Below, piece after piece: positions 15,135 to 17,671 of a DNA stretch of 17,671 nucleotides. A program made the translations under genes and the position numbers. Every line of letters begins with the position of its first letter. The stretch's first letter is position 1. The notes below the pieces were generated by a model. It was not told where the DNA came from. It worked only from the letters and a program-made list of their open reading frames with translations, and made no database searches. Origin of the DNA: JAKIWV01 sp049800095 (GTDB taxonomy: Archaea > Thermoplasmatota > Thermoplasmata > Lutacidiplasmatales > UBA184); the NCBI GenBank assembly GCA_049800095.1, contig JBARJD010000032.1, positions 1 through 17,671 of the forward strand, written 5' to 3'.

Positions 15135-15908
15135 ATGCCCCGGGCAAATCTCGCCGCTGCAACAACCGCCATTGACCGTTCCCAAGTTTCGGAACCGACG
15201 AGCGGAGCGCGCGAGACGATGGATGAGGTGACCCATTCGTCGGCGGTCGCCATTGTGGACACGCCGACTCCCCCCACCGGACTCGGTCGCATCGACCTTA
15301 GCCGATGGGAGGACCTCCTCCACGCCGCCGAGCTTCTGGGCCGACCCATCCTGCGTTTGGAAGGCGGGGAGGGGGGCCCCGAACGACACCTGTTCTACGT
15401 CGCGGATGGGGCCCAGAGCTACGTGTTTGGATTTCATAGCGACTCGGTGAACGTGACGCGATCCGGCGCGTACGCGCGGCCCGCCCCCCCTGTCCCTGTC
15501 CCGGTCCCGGCTCCGCCGCCGGCCGCCCCCGTGGAAGTCGCCCGAACCGAAGTGACGCAAGTCACTCGCGCCGTGGCCCGCCCTCCCGTCATCCAGCCAC
15601 TTCCGTTGCCGACAATCCCCCCGCCCGTTGTGCCGGAACCGGCCGACGCAACGTGGAGCCCAGAGGTCTCCGAACAGCTCGAAGACACGGAGCTCCCGTC
15701 CGCCACGGTGGTGGAGCGCCGGATCCGCGAGATGATCCACGAGCTGCTCACCGACTTCCGGAAGCTTCCACCCACCAGCGACCGGTTGGAACTTGGGACA
15801 GAGCACATCCAGCGCGCCATCGATATGTTGCACCTAGGCCGATACGGGGTTGCCCAGATCGAGTTGAAAAAGGCGGCCGGCCTGCTCCGAGATGAACCAG
15901 TAAGCTAG
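15135..15908 (+). CDS. Uncharacterised two-domain protein with Pro-rich linker (paralogue B)
   Basis: This 257-residue protein repeats the architecture of the protein at 9677-10504. The N-terminal domain (about 52-115) has SRWEDLL, GRPILRL and FYVADGAQSYVFGF; these blocks are nearly identical to paralogue A. The linker (about 116-195) is Pro/Val/Ala-rich with runs such as VPVPVPAPPPAAP and has little linear similarity to the other. The C-terminal helical domain (about 200-252) has VERRIREMIHELL, GTEHIQRAIDML and LGRYGVAQIELKKAAGLL. There are no cysteines and no signal peptide, so it is probably cytoplasmic. Conservation of both ends, roughly half the residues in the helical domain, with linker drift argues that both copies are under selection. 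It is divergent from the third GH79-like gene, as paralogue A is from the Kelch/PKD gene. Function unknown; a scaffold or adaptor is one guess. Confidence 0.84.
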   Translation: MPRANLAAATTAIDRSQVSEPTSGARETMDEVTHSSAVAIVDTPTPPTGLGRIDLSRWEDLLHAAELLGRPILRLEGGEGGPERHLFYVADGAQSYVFGFHSDSVNVTRSGAYARPAPPVPVPVPAPPPAAPVEVARTEVTQVTRAVARPPVIQPLPLPTIPPPVVPEPADATWSPEVSEQLEDTELPSATVVERRIREMIHELLTDFRKLPPTSDRLELGTEHIQRAIDMLHLGRYGVAQIELKKAAGLLRDEPVS

Positions 15909-15928
15909 CGCGGTTTAGCGAGTCCGTT

Positions 15929-15943
15929 CCCGTTTTTGACGGG
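15929..15943 (+). terminator. Possible terminator after paralogue B
   Basis: CCCGT (15929-15933) can pair with ACGGG (15939-15943), and the element contains a run of five T (15933-15937), 25 nt after the stop codon. Archaeal termination often uses T runs, so this is a fair candidate. Confidence 0.35.
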
Positions 15944-16074
15944 CCGTTGGGGGTGAGAATCCGATGAGCCTGAGTCGAGCGAATCCATGTCGGGGTTACG
16001 GGTTCTGCGGACTCTATTGGCCGTTTCCCAGGAGGGCTCCTGAGTTGGATTTACCTCGATAAAGGAATAGGAAG

Positions 16075-16102
16075 GGTATCATACCTACTCCGAATTGGGT
16101 AG
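16075..16102. promoter_or_regulatory. Paired dyads upstream of the secreted Cys-rich protein gene
   Basis: GGTAT-C-ATACC (16075-16085) is a perfect palindrome. It is followed by CTACTC (16085-16090) and GGGTAG (16097-16102), which pair with one G-T. They lie about 80-105 nt before GTG 16182 and upstream of GTTATACG (16121-16128). This could be an operator; no regulator is assigned. Confidence 0.3.
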
Positions 16103-16144
16103 ATAGATTACGCTCGGCCAGTTATACGACAAAAGGGGCGGACC

Positions 16145-16150
16145 TTATAA
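16145..16150 (+). promoter_or_regulatory. TATA-like box of the secreted Cys-rich protein gene
   Basis: TTATAA in the context CCTTATAAGG is centred about 34 nt before GTG 16182 and predicts a leader under 10 nt. The separate GTTATACG at 16121-16128 could serve as an alternative box with a leader near 32 nt. Confidence 0.5.
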
Positions 16151-16181
16151 GGCTCAAAAACTCGACAGGCCAGGTGGTCTT

Positions 16182-16976
16182 GTGCGGTATGGAATTCTGG
16201 GCATAGTGGGAATGGCGGTAATCGGACTGGCACTCGTAGCGGCGTTTCCGATGGGACTCGCATCGGCCACGAATACGGGTTGCATGTCGCAGACGTGTTC
16301 GATGACGCCTCCGTTCGTCAGTTCGAGCACGACCCAGTTCAATAATGTGAACATCCCGAGCCCGGACGTGATCTGGTTCTCGAGCGTGCTTCAGTTGTCG
16401 GGCCCGTCCCCGACGGCCAACCTCACGGTGGAGTTCACCGGTGAGAAGCTCACGTTCACCGAGCCCAATGGGACGACGTTCACTAAGGGCGTTCCGAAGG
16501 GCGAGGTCGTCTTCAGCACGACCGCGACCAAGGCAACGACCGTGTGGAATGGATCGATCCCCGCGTGGGTCACCACGGTTCCGATCAACTACCATGGCAA
16601 CGTGTTCCTCTCCGGCTATTCCTACTATGTGGGATCCGCCGGCATTCCGGGCAACACGCAGGTCAACTGGTCGGGTCGGTTTGTCTCTCCGCAGTGCTTG
16701 TTCCAGCTCACCTGGAAGTGGACTGCGCAGGTGTACACCCAGTTCGCCGGGACCCAAAAGGTCCCGAACTACTCGAGCATTGACGTACAGTCCGTCGATG
16801 GCAACCAGTGGAGCGGGTGGGGGCACAACCAGGGGAACAACGACCTCGCGGGAACTCCCCTGAACTTCCAGCAGTACCTGACCCAGGGCGCATTGGGTGG
16901 GAACCAATCGCACTGCCAGAACCAAGGGCCTCAATACAGCCCGTCGGCGTGTGTGATCAAGCCGCACTGCTTCTGA
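16182..16976 (+). CDS. Secreted six-cysteine protein of unknown function
   Basis: I do not recognise this 264-residue protein. It has a clear N-terminal signal segment (about 4-28, ending near ASA) and otherwise reads as a beta-rich extracellular protein full of Thr, Ser, Asn and aromatic residues. Six cysteines cluster at the two ends (34, 39, 172, 245, 257, 263), suggesting disulfides that tie the termini together. Notable segments are CLFQLTWKWTAQVYTQF (172-188) and a Gln/Asn-rich C-terminal region (about 205-250). Several NxS/T sites are present. There is no C-terminal anchor; the protein ends four residues after PHC in a Cys-Phe. The GTG start is set by the signal peptide and the TATA-like box just upstream. 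A very strong hairpin lies about 20 nt after the stop codon. It stands alone between paralogue B and an empty region. No enzyme motif is visible. Confidence 0.8.
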   Translation: MRYGILGIVGMAVIGLALVAAFPMGLASATNTGCMSQTCSMTPPFVSSSTTQFNNVNIPSPDVIWFSSVLQLSGPSPTANLTVEFTGEKLTFTEPNGTTFTKGVPKGEVVFSTTATKATTVWNGSIPAWVTTVPINYHGNVFLSGYSYYVGSAGIPGNTQVNWSGRFVSPQCLFQLTWKWTAQVYTQFAGTQKVPNYSSIDVQSVDGNQWSGWGHNQGNNDLAGTPLNFQQYLTQGALGGNQSHCQNQGPQYSPSACVIKPHCF

Positions 16977-16997
16977 GCGAGGCACCGCAACCTCTTC

Positions 16998-17029
16998 GGG
17001 GTGAGCCGCCGCGCCACGGCGGCCACCCC
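16998..17029 (+). terminator. 13-bp hairpin after the secreted Cys-rich protein gene
   Basis: GGGGTG (16998-17003) pairs with CACCCC (17024-17029) and GCCGCCG (17005-17011) with CGGCGGC (17017-17023), with one bulged A and a CGCCA loop. It starts 21 nt after the stop codon. No T tract follows, so it may block 3' degradation rather than terminate transcription. Confidence 0.45.
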
Positions 17030-17206
17030 CCTTCTGACCAAAGTATTACCATAGTCTACAATTCGGCCGGCCATAGGACCAACTCGGAAAGGTAAGACCC
17101 AAAAGGTGGGGGGATCCGTGAACGTCCCCCACTCTCTGGAACGGGGAGAGAGGTCCACGCAAGCAATCCCCCCGGTGGCGCACACCGAAGCGGGACCTTG
17201 CTCAGG

Positions 17207-17308
17207 TTACCGCTTCTTCGACTTCTTCTTGGCCTTCTTCGGCATCTTGTGGCGTCCACCCGGCTTGCGACCGGGATGTTCACGGCTATGGTAAAAGTGG
17301 TATTTCAT
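17207..17308 (-). CDS. Possible 33-residue Lys/Arg-rich small protein
   Basis: An ATG-started minus-strand frame encodes 33 residues beginning MKYHFYHSREHPGRKPGG and ending in a run made almost wholly of Lys and Arg (residues 21-33, with PKKAKKKSKKR). The strongly basic tail suggests binding to RNA, DNA or the ribosome; the His/Tyr-rich start is unusual. AAG dominates over AAA for Lys, as expected for a used gene in GC-rich DNA. There is no strong Shine-Dalgarno site; a TAGTACAA element near 17375-17367 is a weak TATA-like candidate. I know no family that it matches; it is not ribosomal protein L41e by sequence. A chance frame is possible, and plus-strand frames overlap it. Confidence 0.4.
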   Translation of the reverse strand: MKYHFYHSREHPGRKPGGRHKMPKKAKKKSKKR

Positions 17309-17671
17309 TGTGGTCTCGATGGTCGCGGTTCCGTTTTGGAGGCGTCGCACGCTGTGCCGGAGGTTGTACTACCTTCGTACCAAGCCTTCCGGAGTGGCCG
17401 CCAATCGGTTGTACATTACGAGAAAGAGGATGTGGCTCGCATGATTCTGGCGTAGCCGTCGAATCGTTTGATACCACCCCCTTCCGTCGAAATAAATGGA
17501 TTCGATGCGACATGAAAACCGGACTGGGTTCGTGAGTATCGTGGACTATGGAAGACTGATAACTTTCTGTGCGCGGAATAGTCGAGCCTCCCCAGATCGA
17601 GGTGGGCGAACATGTGAGCAACTTGGGAGGACTCGGGTTATACGACGAGGATCCAAGCTGCGGGTTTTCTC
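17309..17671. other. Right-end region with no supported gene
   Basis: Open frames on both strands here show no domain, signal peptide or membrane segment. The DNA from about 17300 to 17600 is visibly richer in A and T than the coding regions. Near the edge, GGTTATACGAC (17636-17646) is a full copy of the intergenic motif and could be the promoter of a plus-strand gene starting beyond the window. Confidence 0.4.

Noticed and set aside
16075..16083. GGTATCAT shared with 15028-15035 as a second promoter motif.
   Set aside because: The same 8-mer also occurs inside coding DNA (near 5770, 10892 and 11208), so it is not specific to promoters.
17286..17621. 111-codon minus-strand frame at the right end.
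   Set aside because: It lacks any domain and has irregular composition; no promoter or ribosome site supports it.

Overview
The window is strongly GC-rich DNA that reads as archaeal, most likely from a high-GC Thermoplasmatota-type lineage. This placement is an inference. It rests on archaeal TATA-like boxes (TTTAAG, TTATAA, TTAAAA) about 30 nt upstream of several start codons, very short or absent 5' leaders, few Shine-Dalgarno sites, and secreted proteins built as signal segment, beta-propeller or PKD domains, then a C-terminal membrane anchor. No rRNA, tRNA, CRISPR array, transposase or phage gene was seen. The stretch looks like a chromosomal cell-surface and carbohydrate region.

Layout, left to right. 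Positions 249-1734 (+) hold galU and a small HD-domain (p)ppGpp-hydrolase-like gene, probably co-transcribed. Positions 1747-4519 (-) hold a sulfotransferase followed by a membrane-anchored GH79/heparanase-like glycosidase. A divergent promoter region separates these from a secreted phosphoesterase (acid phosphatase/phospholipase C superfamily) at 4853-5923 (+). This gene converges on a second GH79-like paralogue at 6113-7465 (-). Positions 7466-8400 carry no convincing protein gene but contain a TATA-like box and several strong stem-loops, a possible structured RNA. A short pyruvate-kinase-like gene (8401-9531, +) follows.

Positions 9677-10504 (-) encode an unrecognised two-domain protein. 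Divergent from it is a Kelch-like/PKD surface protein (10701-12788, +). This converges on a third GH79-like paralogue (13017-14645, -), in which the usual acid/base Glu is Asp. Divergent from that gene, 15135-15908 (+) encodes a clear paralogue of the 9677-10504 protein. A six-cysteine secreted protein of unknown function (16182-16976, +) follows, with a 13-bp hairpin just after it. The last 700 bases hold only a possible 33-residue Lys/Arg-rich ORF (17207-17308, -).

How the genes may fit together (inference): GalU makes UDP-glucose for surface glycans or glycolipids, the sulfotransferase could sulfate them, and the GH79-like enzymes and phosphoesterase act outside the cell on uronic-acid polymers and phosphoesters. 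The most interesting unexplained items are the duplicated two-domain family, an 11-base motif RGTTATACGNC seen five times and only between genes, and the 7.86-8.33 kb RNA candidate.
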